NCBI RefSeq assembly: GCF_035975855.1
Contig: NZ_CP109055.1
Coordinates: forward strand, 992,001 to 1,056,000
From: Streptomyces sp. NBC_01304
GTDB lineage: Bacteria > Actinomycetota > Actinomycetes > Streptomycetales > Streptomycetaceae
DNA: 64,000 bases
Direction: 5' to 3'
Positions 49,792 through 58,894 of the stretch are shown piece by piece. Positions within the stretch are counted from its first letter, which is position 1. Each line of letters opens with the position of its first letter. The notes under the pieces are model-generated. The model searched no databases. It was given only the letters and a program-made list of their open reading frames with translations, and was not told where the DNA came from. Made by a program: the position numbers and the translations under genes.

Positions 49792-52277
49792 CGGGTTCCT
49801 TCTTCGGTCGCTGCGGGCGGCGCCATGCGGTCGTTCGGCGGGTGGGGCTCCTCGCGGGCGACCGTGGCGCGTCGGCGGCCCGAGCGCAGGGAGGTCATCG
49901 TGGCGCGGGCGGCTTCCGGGGAGCGGCGGGCCGGGAGCTGTGCGGCCTCGCTGTCGCTGTCGTCCTCGGTCTTGCGCAGCCCGGGGGCGATGTTGGCCTG
50001 GCGTACGCGGCGGGGCAGGCCGTCCTCGGCGGGGGCAGATGCTGCCTCCGCGGCTGGGGCGGGTTCGGGAACCGGAGCCGGTTCGGGCACCGGTTCGGTC
50101 ACCGGTTCGGGTTCGGGAACCGGGGGCTCGGCGGCAACCGGTGCCGTGACGCCGGGGACCCGGGCCTGGACCGGCGGCGGGGCCGCATGCCGTGCGCGGC
50201 GCGGGAGTTCGGGGGCTTCCTGCGCCTCGGGAGCCACCTCGGGGGCGATGTCCGCAGTCACCGTCGGCCGCGGAGCCAACGCTGCTTCCGGTACGGAATC
50301 GGGCTTGGGCGCGAGTGCGGGTGCGGAGGCAGCGGCGGGGGCGGCCACCTCCTCCGGCAGGGGCCGCAGCCCCGGATGCGGTGCCTCCAGGAGTTCCTGC
50401 GGGAGGAAGACCACGGCCGTGATCCCGCCGTACACCGAGCGCCGCAGCGTCACCTCAAGCCGCTGGCGTTCGGCGAGCCGGTTGACCACGAACAGGCCGA
50501 GCTGGCGGGAGTCGAGGAGGTCGATGTCGGTGGTGCGGATCTTCTGGTTGGCCGCCGCGAGCGCCTCGTCGCCCATGCCGAGGCCACGGTCCTCGATCTC
50601 CAGGACGGCTCCGGCGCCGACCTCCTCGCCGCGGACCACCACGGGGGTGTGCGGCGGCGAGAACATGGCGGCGTTCTCGGCGAGTTCGGCGACCAGATGG
50701 ACCAGGTCGGCCACGGCGGTGCCGGCGAGCCGCAGGTCGGGGATGTCGTGCAGCTGGACGCGGTCGATGTCCGCGGTCTCGGCGATGCCCGCGCGTACGG
50801 CGTCGATCAGCGGGACCGGGTTGCGCCAGGCGCGGCCGGGGGCCGAGCCGGACAGGATCAGCAGGGACTCCGCGTGGCGGCGCATCCGCGTCGTCAGGTG
50901 GTCGAGGCGGAACAGGTCTTCCAGGTCAGTGGGGTTGTCGGTGCGGCGCTCCATGGTGTCGAGGAGGTCCAGCTGCCGGTGGAGCAGCACCTGGCTGCGG
51001 CGGGCGAGGCTGACGTACACGCCGGAGACCCCGGTGAGGACTTCGGCGCGCCCGGCGACGGCCCGGAGCGCGGCCCGCTGCACGGTCGTCAGGGCGGCGC
51101 CCACCTGGCCGACCTCGTCGCGGATGGGTGTGCGGGCGAGCGGCGCCTCGGTGTCGAGGTCGAGGGCGTCGCCGTTGTGGATGCTGCGGATCGCGGCCGG
51201 CAGGCGGGTCGCGGCGAGTTCGAGCGCGTCGTTGCGCAGACCGGTGAGGTCGGAGACCAGGCCGCGTCCGATGCGTACCGACAGCAGGAGCGAGAGGGCC
51301 ACGCCGAGCAGTCCGAGCAGGACGGCGAGGCCCGAACTGCCCAGTGTGGCAAGGGAGTACGGCTCGGCGTCGGCGCCTGCCGAGGTCGCCGCGCCCTCCG
51401 CGGCGGCGAGCCCGGTCAGGGTCTGTGCCGCCACCGGCTGCCAGCGGTCGGCCGGTACCGCGTCGACGGCCTTGGCGGCACCGACGCCGAGCACGGCGTC
51501 CTGGGCGGCGGCCAGTTCGGTGGCGTCGGCGGAGTCGAGGACCGTGCGATAGGCGGCGGCGTCCTGGCTGCGCAGGTCGGGCACGGCGCTCTGGGTGAGG
51601 CCGCGCTGCAGCCCGACGGCTGCGGCGAAGGCGCGGTACTGGGCGCCGGTCATGGCGCCGGTGGCCTGCGCGGCGCCGAGCACGGCGTCCTGACTGCTCA
51701 ACGCCTCACGGGCACGGGCGAGTTCGAGCACGGTCCGGGCGGTGGAGGCGTGGTCCGTACGGTCGGCTCCGGCGAGCTTGGACCGTACCGAGAAGGCGCG
51801 GTCGACGGCCTTGCCGTATCCGGCGAGCACGGCCGCCGGGCCCTGCGTGCTCGCTCTCAGGTCCTGGAGCGAGTCGGCGCTCTTGAGCAGCCGTTGGATC
51901 CGGGTGGGCAGCGCGGCGTCGAGTGCGGCGAGGTCGGTGCTGCTGGAGCGCACGCCCGTCCGCAGGGCGCCCACGGCCTTGTCCGTACGGAGCGCGGCGG
52001 CGTCGTAGGCGTCGCGGCCCGCGCCGGGGGCCGACCGGTACTTCAGGGCGGCCGAGCGCTCGTCCTGTACGGCGGTGGTGAAGCGCGCGACGGGCCGCAC
52101 CAGGGCCGAGTTGACCTGCTTCAGTTGCTCGGTGTCCGAGACCTGGGACGCGGTGGTGACCGCGGCGTGGCCCCACAGCGCCATCAGGGAGACGACCGGC
52201 AGGGTCAGCAGGGTGACGACCTTGGCCCTGATCGATTTGGGGCGCAGCCGTTCGAGCCGCGAAGTGCGTGCGGGCAT
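49788..52277 (-). CDS. cvnA: conservon nitrate/nitrite-sensor-like histidine kinase (CvnA type)
   Basis: 829 residues. One TM helix near the N-terminus (KVVTLLTLPVVSLMALWGH), a large extracytoplasmic NIT domain (residues about 45-290), a second TM (LAVLLGLLGVALSLLLSVRIG), HAMP-like linker, then HATPase_c with LAENAAMFSPPHTPVVV, EIEDRGLGMG and LGLFVVNRLAERQ. No canonical phospho-His box with H-E-x-x-N is obvious, as is usual for CvnA proteins. The last 200 residues are a low-complexity Pro/Glu/Ala tail. ATG 52277 has AAGGAG upstream. Head of a four-gene overlapping operon. Confidence 0.92.
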   Translation of the reverse strand: MPARTSRLERLRPKSIRAKVVTLLTLPVVSLMALWGHAAVTTASQVSDTEQLKQVNSALVRPVARFTTAVQDERSAALKYRSAPGAGRDAYDAAALRTDKAVGALRTGVRSSSTDLAALDAALPTRIQRLLKSADSLQDLRASTQGPAAVLAGYGKAVDRAFSVRSKLAGADRTDHASTARTVLELARAREALSSQDAVLGAAQATGAMTGAQYRAFAAAVGLQRGLTQSAVPDLRSQDAAAYRTVLDSADATELAAAQDAVLGVGAAKAVDAVPADRWQPVAAQTLTGLAAAEGAATSAGADAEPYSLATLGSSGLAVLLGLLGVALSLLLSVRIGRGLVSDLTGLRNDALELAATRLPAAIRSIHNGDALDLDTEAPLARTPIRDEVGQVGAALTTVQRAALRAVAGRAEVLTGVSGVYVSLARRSQVLLHRQLDLLDTMERRTDNPTDLEDLFRLDHLTTRMRRHAESLLILSGSAPGRAWRNPVPLIDAVRAGIAETADIDRVQLHDIPDLRLAGTAVADLVHLVAELAENAAMFSPPHTPVVVRGEEVGAGAVLEIEDRGLGMGDEALAAANQKIRTTDIDLLDSRQLGLFVVNRLAERQRLEVTLRRSVYGGITAVVFLPQELLEAPHPGLRPLPEEVAAPAAASAPALAPKPDSVPEAALAPRPTVTADIAPEVAPEAQEAPELPRRARHAAPPPVQARVPGVTAPVAAEPPVPEPEPVTEPVPEPAPVPEPAPAAEAASAPAEDGLPRRVRQANIAPGLRKTEDDSDSEAAQLPARRSPEAARATMTSLRSGRRRATVAREEPHPPNDRMAPPAATEEGTR

Positions 52278-52383
52278 GGGGAAGGGATCTCCTTGGCGGT
52301 GCAGGAGTGCAGAAGTGCAGGAGTGCGGGCAGGGCGCGGGCGAGCAGGGGACGGCCCTGGTGAAGGCGAGGCGGCGGGGCGGC

Positions 52384-53166
52384 TCAGGTGGCCGGGAGTT
52401 CCACCTCGTGCAGCGGTCGGGCGGCGGCCTCGTTCTCGGCGCGCTCCCGCGCCGTCGGGGACAGTGCGACGTAGGCACAGGTCAGGAAGAGGAACGAGCC
52501 GAGCACCACGGCGAGCGGCAGGATGAAGGCGGTGGCGCTCGCGCCCTCGAGCGGTGCGGTGCCCGCGCGCACGGCGACGTCGACGGCGGCCATGCCCGTG
52601 TAGTGCATGCTGCTCACCGCGAGCCCCATCACGAGGGCGGCGGCCGCCGCGACCACGGGGCCCTGCACGGCGAGCGCGGCCCACAGCGCGGCCGTGGCGG
52701 CGGCGACCGCGATGCCGACGGACCCGGCGACGACGGCCGGGTCGTACGACAGCGTGCCGTTGAGCTGGACGGCCGCCATGCCGATGTAGTGCATCGCGGC
52801 GACGCCGAGGCCGGTGCCGAGCCCGCCGAGCAGCACGGAGCGCACGCGGGAGCCGCCGTATCCGGCGATGAAGACTCCCGCGCCGACCACGGCGATCGCC
52901 ACGACCAGGCTCAGCAGCGTGAGCGGGATGTCGTAGCGGATGGCCGTGCCGTTGACGGTGTAGCCGAGCATGGCGACGAAGTGCATCGTCCAGATGCCGG
53001 ACCCGATGGCGGCCGACGCGGTGAGCAGCCAGTTCCTCTTGGAGCGCCCCTCGGCTGCCAGGGCGCGCACGGTGCAGCGCAGTCCCAGCGCGGCGCCGAC
53101 GACGGCCATGGCGTACGACAGGACCGGAGTGGCCCAGCCCCCTGCCATGTGATGCATGTGACCCAC
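52384..53166 (-). CDS. MHYT-domain integral membrane sensor
   Basis: 260 residues, seven hydrophobic helices. Three MHYT-type motifs lie in the membrane segments: WTMHFVAM, AAMHYIGM and SSMHYTGM, the conserved His/Met/Tyr set proposed to bind copper and sense O2, CO or NO. There is no attached GGDEF, EAL or kinase domain, so it needs a partner; the cvn operon starts 106 bp downstream on the same strand. GTG 53166 start. A His/Met-rich N-terminus (GHMHHMAGG) could be a metal-binding leader. Confidence 0.9.
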   Translation of the reverse strand: MGHMHHMAGGWATPVLSYAMAVVGAALGLRCTVRALAAEGRSKRNWLLTASAAIGSGIWTMHFVAMLGYTVNGTAIRYDIPLTLLSLVVAIAVVGAGVFIAGYGGSRVRSVLLGGLGTGLGVAAMHYIGMAAVQLNGTLSYDPAVVAGSVGIAVAAATAALWAALAVQGPVVAAAAALVMGLAVSSMHYTGMAAVDVAVRAGTAPLEGASATAFILPLAVVLGSFLFLTCAYVALSPTARERAENEAAARPLHEVELPAT

Positions 53167-53541
53167 GGATTTCCTCTCGCTCTGCGCGGTCGGCCCCCCG
53201 ATCGGGACGGGACGCTAACACCTTGATCAGGAACGCAAATGGCGCACCGCAGAACGGCTACTGACGGGTAAACCCCGAGTTCAAGGGGCATGCGCGGCAG
53301 CGGGACGGCTTCGCGGCCGGCGCCGGTGCGAGTCTTGTCACGCCGCGCCTCGGGGTGGATCGGACATCCCGGACTACGGGTGTTCCGGACATCTCGGCCA
53401 CGCGGTCCGCCGCACCCCTCCCCCGCCGCGACGACCGCACAAAAGGGCCGAAGAGGTCAGGTTCCGGCGCGACCCACACCCGGCCGCGTGGACGAATTCG
53501 GCCCACGGGCATGTTGTGCTCACGCCAACGAGCGAGTCACC
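53167..53541. other. 375-bp divergent intergenic region
   Basis: Between the MHYT gene and the ABC binding-protein gene. I see no credible gene: products in the open frames are low-complexity. It should hold the promoters of both transcription units. Confidence 0.6.
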
Positions 53542-54522
53542 ATGCGAAGCATGACGTCGCGTCAAGTACGCCTGAACATACGCTGGTTGACCACCATCGC
53601 CGCCGTACTGGCCCTGGCCCTGGCGGGCTGCGGCGACGACTCGGACTCCCCGCCCGACGACGGCAAGACGCAGCAGCTGACCGTCGCCGCCCTCCCCTTG
53701 GCGGACGACGCGACGCTCTACATCGCGCAGAACCGCGGGCTGTTCAAGAAGGAGGGCCTGGACGTCCGCATCCGGCCCGTGCAGCAGAGCATCCAGGCGT
53801 TGCCGGCCCTCGCGAACGGCCAGGTGGACGTCATCGCCAGCGCGAACTACGTCACGTTCCTGCAGGCGCACGAGAAGGGCACCCTCGATGTGCGCATCCT
53901 CGCGGAGGGGGCCAGGGTCGCCCCGCACATGATGGACGTCCTGGTGCCCAAGGACTCGCCGGTCAAGTCGGTCGCCGACCTCGAGGGCAAGAAGATCGCC
54001 GTCAACATCCTCAACAACATCCAGTCGTTGACCCTGAACGCGATCCTCGCGGAGCAGGGCGCGGGCCGGCCGGTGTACCGGCAGATCGCCTTCCCGCAGA
54101 TGGGCCCGGCCCTGGAGAAGGGGCAGGTCGACGCGGTGCACGCGGCCGAGCCGTTCAACACCGCCGTGCAGGAACAGCTCGGCGCCCGGGTCCTGGTGGA
54201 CGGCGGGTCCGCGCCCGTCGCGGGCATCCCGATCAGCGGGTACGTCACCACCTCCGCGTACGCCGACAAGAACCCGAAGGCCGCGGCGGCCTTCCAGCGC
54301 GCCATCGCCGCGGCCGCGAAGCTCGCCACCGAGGACCCGACGGCCGTACGTGAGCAGCTCCCCAAGTACACCAAGGTGACCGCCGACCAGGCCAAGTCGA
54401 TCCACCTGCCCGCCTATCCGGCCACGACGGACGTCGAGCAGCTCACCCGTCTCACCGACCTCATGCGGAAACAGGGCCTGCTGAAGCAGGCCGTCGACCC
54501 GGCGACCCTGCTCGTCAAGTGA
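53542..54522 (+). CDS. ABC transporter substrate-binding lipoprotein (SsuA/TauA-NMT1 type)
   Basis: 326 residues. Signal peptide MTSRQVRLNIRWLTTIAAVLALALAGC, lipobox Cys30. The periplasmic-type fold is that of NMT1/SsuA-like binding proteins: QQLTVAALPLADDATLYIAQNRGLFKKEGLDVRIRPVQQ, DVIASANYVTFLQAHEKGTLDVRIL, SVADLEGKKIAVNI and GQVDAVHAAEPFNTAVQEQLG. Such proteins bind sulfonates, nitrate, thiamine precursors or aromatic acids. Start 53542 or 53551. The two permease genes follow, but no ATPase gene. The nearest enzyme is benzoylformate decarboxylase, so an aromatic 2-oxo acid or mandelate-type substrate is a reasonable guess. Confidence 0.9.
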   Translation: MRSMTSRQVRLNIRWLTTIAAVLALALAGCGDDSDSPPDDGKTQQLTVAALPLADDATLYIAQNRGLFKKEGLDVRIRPVQQSIQALPALANGQVDVIASANYVTFLQAHEKGTLDVRILAEGARVAPHMMDVLVPKDSPVKSVADLEGKKIAVNILNNIQSLTLNAILAEQGAGRPVYRQIAFPQMGPALEKGQVDAVHAAEPFNTAVQEQLGARVLVDGGSAPVAGIPISGYVTTSAYADKNPKAAAAFQRAIAAAAKLATEDPTAVREQLPKYTKVTADQAKSIHLPAYPATTDVEQLTRLTDLMRKQGLLKQAVDPATLLVK

Positions 54523-55364
54523 GCCACCAGCCGGCCGAGCGCGCCGGCCACGAGGCGGCGACCGGGCGGAGACGGGCGCGCCCGCCCGGGCATTGGCAGG
54601 AGCCGGCGCTCGGCGCCGTCGGCCTGCTTCTCGCCTTCGGCGGCTGCGAAGCGGTCAGCCGGGCCGGGCTCGTCAGCCGCAGCTATCTGCCCCCGGCCTC
54701 CGATGTCCTGCGCCGGGCAATCCAGTTGGCGGGCGATCAGGCCTTCGTGGACGGCGTCGGCGCGACCGTGCGCGCCTGGGCGCTGGGGCTCGGTCTTTCT
54801 TGCGCCATCGCCGTCCCCCTGGGCCTGCTCCTCGGCAGTGTGCCGCTCGTCGACGCCGCCGTACGTGCCGTCGTCGAGTTCCTGCGCCCGCTGCCGTCGG
54901 TGGCCCTGATCCCTCTGGTGTCGCTGCTCCTCGGCTCGGGCACGCAGACCGAGGTCACACTCATCACCTACGCCGCCGTCTGGCCGATCCTCTTCAACAC
55001 GGTCTACGGCCTCGGCGAGAGCGACCCCCAGGCCAAGGACACCCTGCGCGCCTTCGGCTTCGGCCGGCTCTCGGTCCTGCTGCGCGTCGAACTGCCGGGC
55101 ACCGCCCCGTTCATCGCCGCCGGCATCCGCATCTCCGCCGCCGTCGCCCTCATCCTCGCCGTGGCCACCGAGCTCCTCTCCGGGTTCGGCGAGGGCCTGG
55201 GGATCTTCATGGCCCAGGCGGGCCAGGCGACGGACGGCACCCTGGACGTGCTGGCCGCGGTGGTGTGGGCGGGGGTGCTCGGCCTGGTGATCAATCAGGC
55301 CCTGGTGGGAGCGGAACGACGGCTGTTCCCGTGGGCTCCGGAACACCGGGGGCGCCGCCGATGA
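54519..55364 (+). CDS. ABC transporter permease (SsuC type)
   Basis: 281 residues, six hydrophobic helices. GTG 54519 overlaps the stop of the binding-protein gene (GTGA). The BPD_transp_1 EAA loop is DTLRAFGFGRLSVLLRVELPGTAPFIAAGIRISAAVALILAVATELLSG. LRPLPSVALIPLVSLLLGSGTQTEVTLITYAAVWPILFNTVYGL is typical of nitrate/sulfonate/taurine permeases. The operon continues without gap. Confidence 0.92.
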   Translation: MSHQPAERAGHEAATGRRRARPPGHWQEPALGAVGLLLAFGGCEAVSRAGLVSRSYLPPASDVLRRAIQLAGDQAFVDGVGATVRAWALGLGLSCAIAVPLGLLLGSVPLVDAAVRAVVEFLRPLPSVALIPLVSLLLGSGTQTEVTLITYAAVWPILFNTVYGLGESDPQAKDTLRAFGFGRLSVLLRVELPGTAPFIAAGIRISAAVALILAVATELLSGFGEGLGIFMAQAGQATDGTLDVLAAVVWAGVLGLVINQALVGAERRLFPWAPEHRGRRR

Positions 55365-56188
55365 CACTGCCCCCGACCCGGCCCCGGAAGGCTCGACGAA
55401 GCGCCAAGCAGCAGGCCCTGCTGCTGCGCTGGACCGTGCTCGCCGCCGTCGTCGGCCTGTGGCAGGTCGCCGCCGGCGCCCGCGACAGCGTCTACTTCCC
55501 GCCGCCCGCGCGGATCGCCCGGCACGCCCACGACCTCTGGTTCTCGGGCCCCGCCGGACACGCCTTCCTCACCGGCGACGCCCTCGACAACATCCTCCCC
55601 AGCCTCGGCCGGATGGCCACCGGCTTCGTCCTCGCCGCGGCCCTCGGGATCACCCTGGGCGTCGCGATCGGCCGCTCCCGACGGACGTACGCACTCTGCA
55701 ACCCGGTGCTCCAATTCGCCCGCGCCGTCCCACCACCCGCGCTGGTCCCCGTCTTCGTCGTGGTCCTCTCCTTCGGTACGCCGATGCAGCTCGCCTCGAT
55801 CGTCTTGAGCGCCGTCTGGCCCGTGCTGATCAACACGGCGGAGGGCGTACGCAACACCGATCCGCTCCGCCTCGAAGTCGCCGCCGTCCTGAGGCTCAAC
55901 GCGAGCCAACGGCTGTGGCTGCTGCTTCTGCCCTCCGCGCTGCCCCGGATCTTCGCCGGCCTGCGACTGAGCCTTTCGCTCTCCCTGATCCTCATGGTGT
56001 TCTCGGAACTGCTGCCCGGCACGGCCAACGGCATCGGCTTCACGCTCACCGACGCCCAGTCGCGCTCCGACCTGCTGACCGTCTGGGCGGCGCTGCTGCT
56101 CCTCGGGACGCTCGGCAATCTGCTCAACAGCGGCCTGCTGTCGGTCGAGAAGCGTCTGATCGGCCGCGGAAGGGAGTACTCCGCATGA
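55361..56188 (+). CDS. ABC transporter permease (SsuC type), second subunit
   Basis: 275 residues. ATG 55361 overlaps the previous stop (ATGA). Six helices with the same family signatures: ILPSLGRMATGFVLAAALGITLGVAIG, FARAVPPPALVPVFVVVLSFGTPMQLASIVLSAVWPVLINTAEGV, EAA loop RLNASQRLWLLLLPSALPRIFAGLRLSLSLSLILMVFSELL. The presence of two different permeases, rather than one, points to a heterodimeric transporter. Overlaps the decarboxylase gene by 4 bp. Confidence 0.92.
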   Translation: MTLPPTRPRKARRSAKQQALLLRWTVLAAVVGLWQVAAGARDSVYFPPPARIARHAHDLWFSGPAGHAFLTGDALDNILPSLGRMATGFVLAAALGITLGVAIGRSRRTYALCNPVLQFARAVPPPALVPVFVVVLSFGTPMQLASIVLSAVWPVLINTAEGVRNTDPLRLEVAAVLRLNASQRLWLLLLPSALPRIFAGLRLSLSLSLILMVFSELLPGTANGIGFTLTDAQSRSDLLTVWAALLLLGTLGNLLNSGLLSVEKRLIGRGREYSA

Positions 56189-57828
56189 CAGACACGACAG
56201 GCATGACAGAGACGACCGGGGCGGCGCGGACGACGGTCCGGGACTGTGTCCTGAGGCTGTGCCGGGACACCGGCATGACCACGGTCTTCGGCAACCCGGG
56301 CTCCACGGAGCTGCGCATGTTCCGGGACTGGCCCGACGACTTCTCGTACGTACTGGGCCTCCAGGAGTCCCTAGCGGTCGCGATGGCCGCCGGTCACGCC
56401 GTGGGCACGGACCGCGCCGCCCTGGTCAGCCTGCACTCGGCGGCCGGCACCGGGCACGCCCTGGGCGCCGTCTTCAACGCCTACCACGACCGCGTCCCCC
56501 TGGTCATCGTCGCCGGGCAGCAGTCCCGCGCCCTGATCCAGCTCCGCCCGTTCCTCGGCGCCGACGAACCCGCCCAATTCCCGCGCCCGTACGTCAAGTT
56601 CAGCCGTCAGCCCGATCGCGCATCCGACGTCCCCGCCGTTCTCGCCGAGGCCCACCGGATCGCGATGACGCACCCGCGCGGGCCGGTGTTCGTGTCCGTC
56701 CCCGAGGACGACTGGGACCGGCCGGCCGAGCCCGTGGCGCCGCGCACGGTCCACGGCGCGTTCACCGCGGACCCGGAAGCGCTCGCCGCCCTGGCCGCGC
56801 GACTTGAGAGCTGCGCGCGGCCCGCGTTGATCGTGGGCCCCGGCGTGGACGACGAACACGCGCTCCCCGAGGTGCGGGTGCTCGCCGAGCGGATGCGGGC
56901 GGCCGTGTGGATCAGCCCGCTCTCCGGCCGCTCCGGCTTTCCCGAGTCGCACCCGCTCTTCCAGGGCTTTCTGCCGCCGGTCGCCGACCAGTTGGCGGCC
57001 CGGCTGGAGGCGTACGACGTCGTCGTCGCCCTCGGGGCGCCCCTCTTCACGTACCACGTCCATACGGAGGGAAGGCTGTTCCCCGCCACCACCGAACTCT
57101 TCCACCTCGACTGCGACCCCGCGCAGGCCGCCTGGCTGCCCACCGGCACGAGCATCATCACCACCCTCAAACCGGCCCTCGCCCAACTCGCCGCGCAGGT
57201 CGGGGAGTCGGACCGCAAGCCGCCGCCACTTCACCCGACACCCGCCGAAGCCGCCGGGGACAACCTCACCCCGGAGCTGGTCTTCGACCTCCTGCGCAAT
57301 CGCCTGCCCCGCGACCGCGTCCTGGTGGAGGAGACCCCGAGCCACCGCGACGCCCTGCACGCGCGCGTGCCCATCGAGGTCACCGGCGGCTTCCTGACCA
57401 CGGGCAGCGGGGCTCTCGGCTGGGGACTGCCGCTCGCCGTGGGGCGCGCTCTTGCCGACCGGCGTCGGCTGGTGTGCGTGGTGGGCGACGGTTCGGCGCT
57501 CTACTCCGTGCAGGCCCTGTGGACCGCGGCGCAGCACCGCGCACCGGTCACGTACATCCTGCTCGACAACAGCGGATACGCGGCCGTACGCGCCCTGGGC
57601 CGCCGCATCGGCATCGCGCCCGTGCCCGGAACATCCATCGAGGGCATCGACTTCGGCGCGCTCGCCGGCTCCTTCGGCTGCCCCGCGTCGTACGTCGCCG
57701 ATCCGAGGGACCTCTCCGCAGCCGTGGACCAGGCACTCGCCCTGGGTGACGACGCGGGCCCCCACCTCCTGCACATACGCCTCACCGGCACCGGCACCGA
57801 CACCGCGCTGTACGGCTCGGGCCCTTGA
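56185..57828 (+). CDS. mdlC: benzoylformate decarboxylase (thiamine-diphosphate enzyme)
   Basis: 547 residues. Catalytic residues of Pseudomonas putida BFDC fit with the same spacing: Ser40 (GNPGSTE; P. putida Ser26), Glu61 (LQESLAV; Glu47) and His84 (LHSAAGTGHA; His70), plus a later His (His291 in FTYHVH, near the equivalent of His281). The thiamine-diphosphate motif VVGDGSALYSVQALWTAAQH with LLDN is complete. It converts benzoylformate (phenylglyoxylate) to benzaldehyde and CO2, and may act on related 2-oxo acids. The first 12 residues are a short repeat (TDTTGMTETTG). Last gene of a four-gene ABC operon; strong terminator follows. Confidence 0.92.
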   Translation: MTDTTGMTETTGAARTTVRDCVLRLCRDTGMTTVFGNPGSTELRMFRDWPDDFSYVLGLQESLAVAMAAGHAVGTDRAALVSLHSAAGTGHALGAVFNAYHDRVPLVIVAGQQSRALIQLRPFLGADEPAQFPRPYVKFSRQPDRASDVPAVLAEAHRIAMTHPRGPVFVSVPEDDWDRPAEPVAPRTVHGAFTADPEALAALAARLESCARPALIVGPGVDDEHALPEVRVLAERMRAAVWISPLSGRSGFPESHPLFQGFLPPVADQLAARLEAYDVVVALGAPLFTYHVHTEGRLFPATTELFHLDCDPAQAAWLPTGTSIITTLKPALAQLAAQVGESDRKPPPLHPTPAEAAGDNLTPELVFDLLRNRLPRDRVLVEETPSHRDALHARVPIEVTGGFLTTGSGALGWGLPLAVGRALADRRRLVCVVGDGSALYSVQALWTAAQHRAPVTYILLDNSGYAAVRALGRRIGIAPVPGTSIEGIDFGALAGSFGCPASYVADPRDLSAAVDQALALGDDAGPHLLHIRLTGTGTDTALYGSGP

Positions 57829-57886
57829 GGACCGAACGCGGCCATGCGGAATGTGCTGTTCAAGTGAACGTGATCCCTCCCCAGCG

Positions 57887-57918
57887 GGGCGTGCCGGACC
57901 CCCCAGCCCGGCACGCCC
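57887..57918 (+). terminator. hairpin after benzoylformate decarboxylase
   Basis: GGGCGTGCCGG (57887-57897) pairs perfectly with CCGGCACGCCC (57908-57918), 10-nt loop, followed by a CCCC-rich run; about 58 bp after the stop codon. Confidence 0.75.
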
Positions 57919-58448
57919 TCTCCCCCCAGCAGGTCAGGGATGCCGCGGCAGCCGCCCCCATGTCCCGCTCTGTTGGATGACATGGTGGACCGTTCTGTAG
58001 GGAAAGTGTGCAGGCAATGTGAAAACTGGCGTAAAACGATTCCGCTTCAACTTCTCCACGACCCCCCATCAGCGGCCCGCGATTCGGCCAACTGCCCGCG
58101 GAGTACGGGATGTTCGGGGACCCGGCGTCACACGTCACGGAGCCGGAAAGCGATTACCCGCAGGGCCCGCCACCCACAGCGGCGTGGACCGCCGGAAGCC
58201 GTCGGGAGACACAGAACGAATCCAGCCAATCACCGAGGGTGGGCAGTTCGGAGACATGAATTCCGCATAGCCGGGAGATGAGTTCCGCACGGTCCGGCAG
58301 GGGTCACAGGGCCTTGGTCCCACACACGCGGGACGTGCGGACCCTTCCGTCGGGCGTTGGTCGTGACTTCGCGCGCTGCCCCCGAAACGCCTGCGAGCCG
58401 CCCTTAACCTCGAAGGGACCCCCGCCCCTCGACGATGGAGACAGCGCC
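57919..58448. other. 530-bp intergenic region, no gene seen
   Basis: GC content at third positions is ordinary or low in every frame here; the only frame with an acceptable start (GTG 58019, 83 codons) has poor codon bias. Short AT-rich islands around 57980-58045 may hold a promoter for the next gene. Confidence 0.5.
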
Positions 58449-58832
58449 ATGAGCACGTCCCCGATGCCGGTCCGCAGCCTCGGCCGGCGTGTCAGCACCG
58501 CCCTGCGCGTGCCCTTTCGGGCGCTGTTCGTGGACTCCGACGACCTGGTCGTCGCCGAGCCCGGCGAAGGTGCGGTCTGGGCGCCGGGGAGCCGCCAGAC
58601 GGTGGTCTGGTACTTCACCGCGGGCGCCAAGGAGACCGTCACGGTCGAACTGGTCCAGATGCGGGGCGCGCAGGCGGTCAGCCGTGCGGTGCTCGCCGAG
58701 GACGTTCTCGCGACGCGGTCCGGCCTGAGCGTGACCGTGCCCGAACTCCCCGCGGGCGAATACCTCGTCCAGGTCCGCGCGCACAGCATCCTGGACGCCT
58801 TCAGCTCCCCGGTCCGCATCCCGGCCGCCTGA
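58449..58832 (+). CDS. small beta-rich protein, unknown function
   Basis: 127 residues from ATG 58449 with GGAGACAGC upstream. After a basic N-terminus (RSLGRRVSTALRVPFRALF) comes a strand-rich core: VWAPGSRQTVVWYFTAGAKETVTVELVQMRGAQAVSRAVLAEDVLATRSGLSVTVPELPAGEYLVQVRAHSIL. The W-x-PGSxQTVxW pattern with a G-E-Y-x-V-x-V ending resembles the Ser-Thr-rich GPI-anchored (Kre9/Knh1-like) domain fold, but I cannot confirm this. No signal peptide. Position between the mdlC operon and the PTS cluster gives no functional clue. Confidence 0.6.
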   Translation: MSTSPMPVRSLGRRVSTALRVPFRALFVDSDDLVVAEPGEGAVWAPGSRQTVVWYFTAGAKETVTVELVQMRGAQAVSRAVLAEDVLATRSGLSVTVPELPAGEYLVQVRAHSILDAFSSPVRIPAA

Positions 58833-58894
58833 CGCCCACCCGCCGCGGACCTGACTCCCGCCGGCCGGACGACCCGAAGGCCGGCCCGGCAAGG

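Noticed and set aside
58019..58270. 83-codon open frame after the mdlC terminator
   Set aside because: Third-position GC is low compared with every real gene here, and no RBS or recognisable motif is present.
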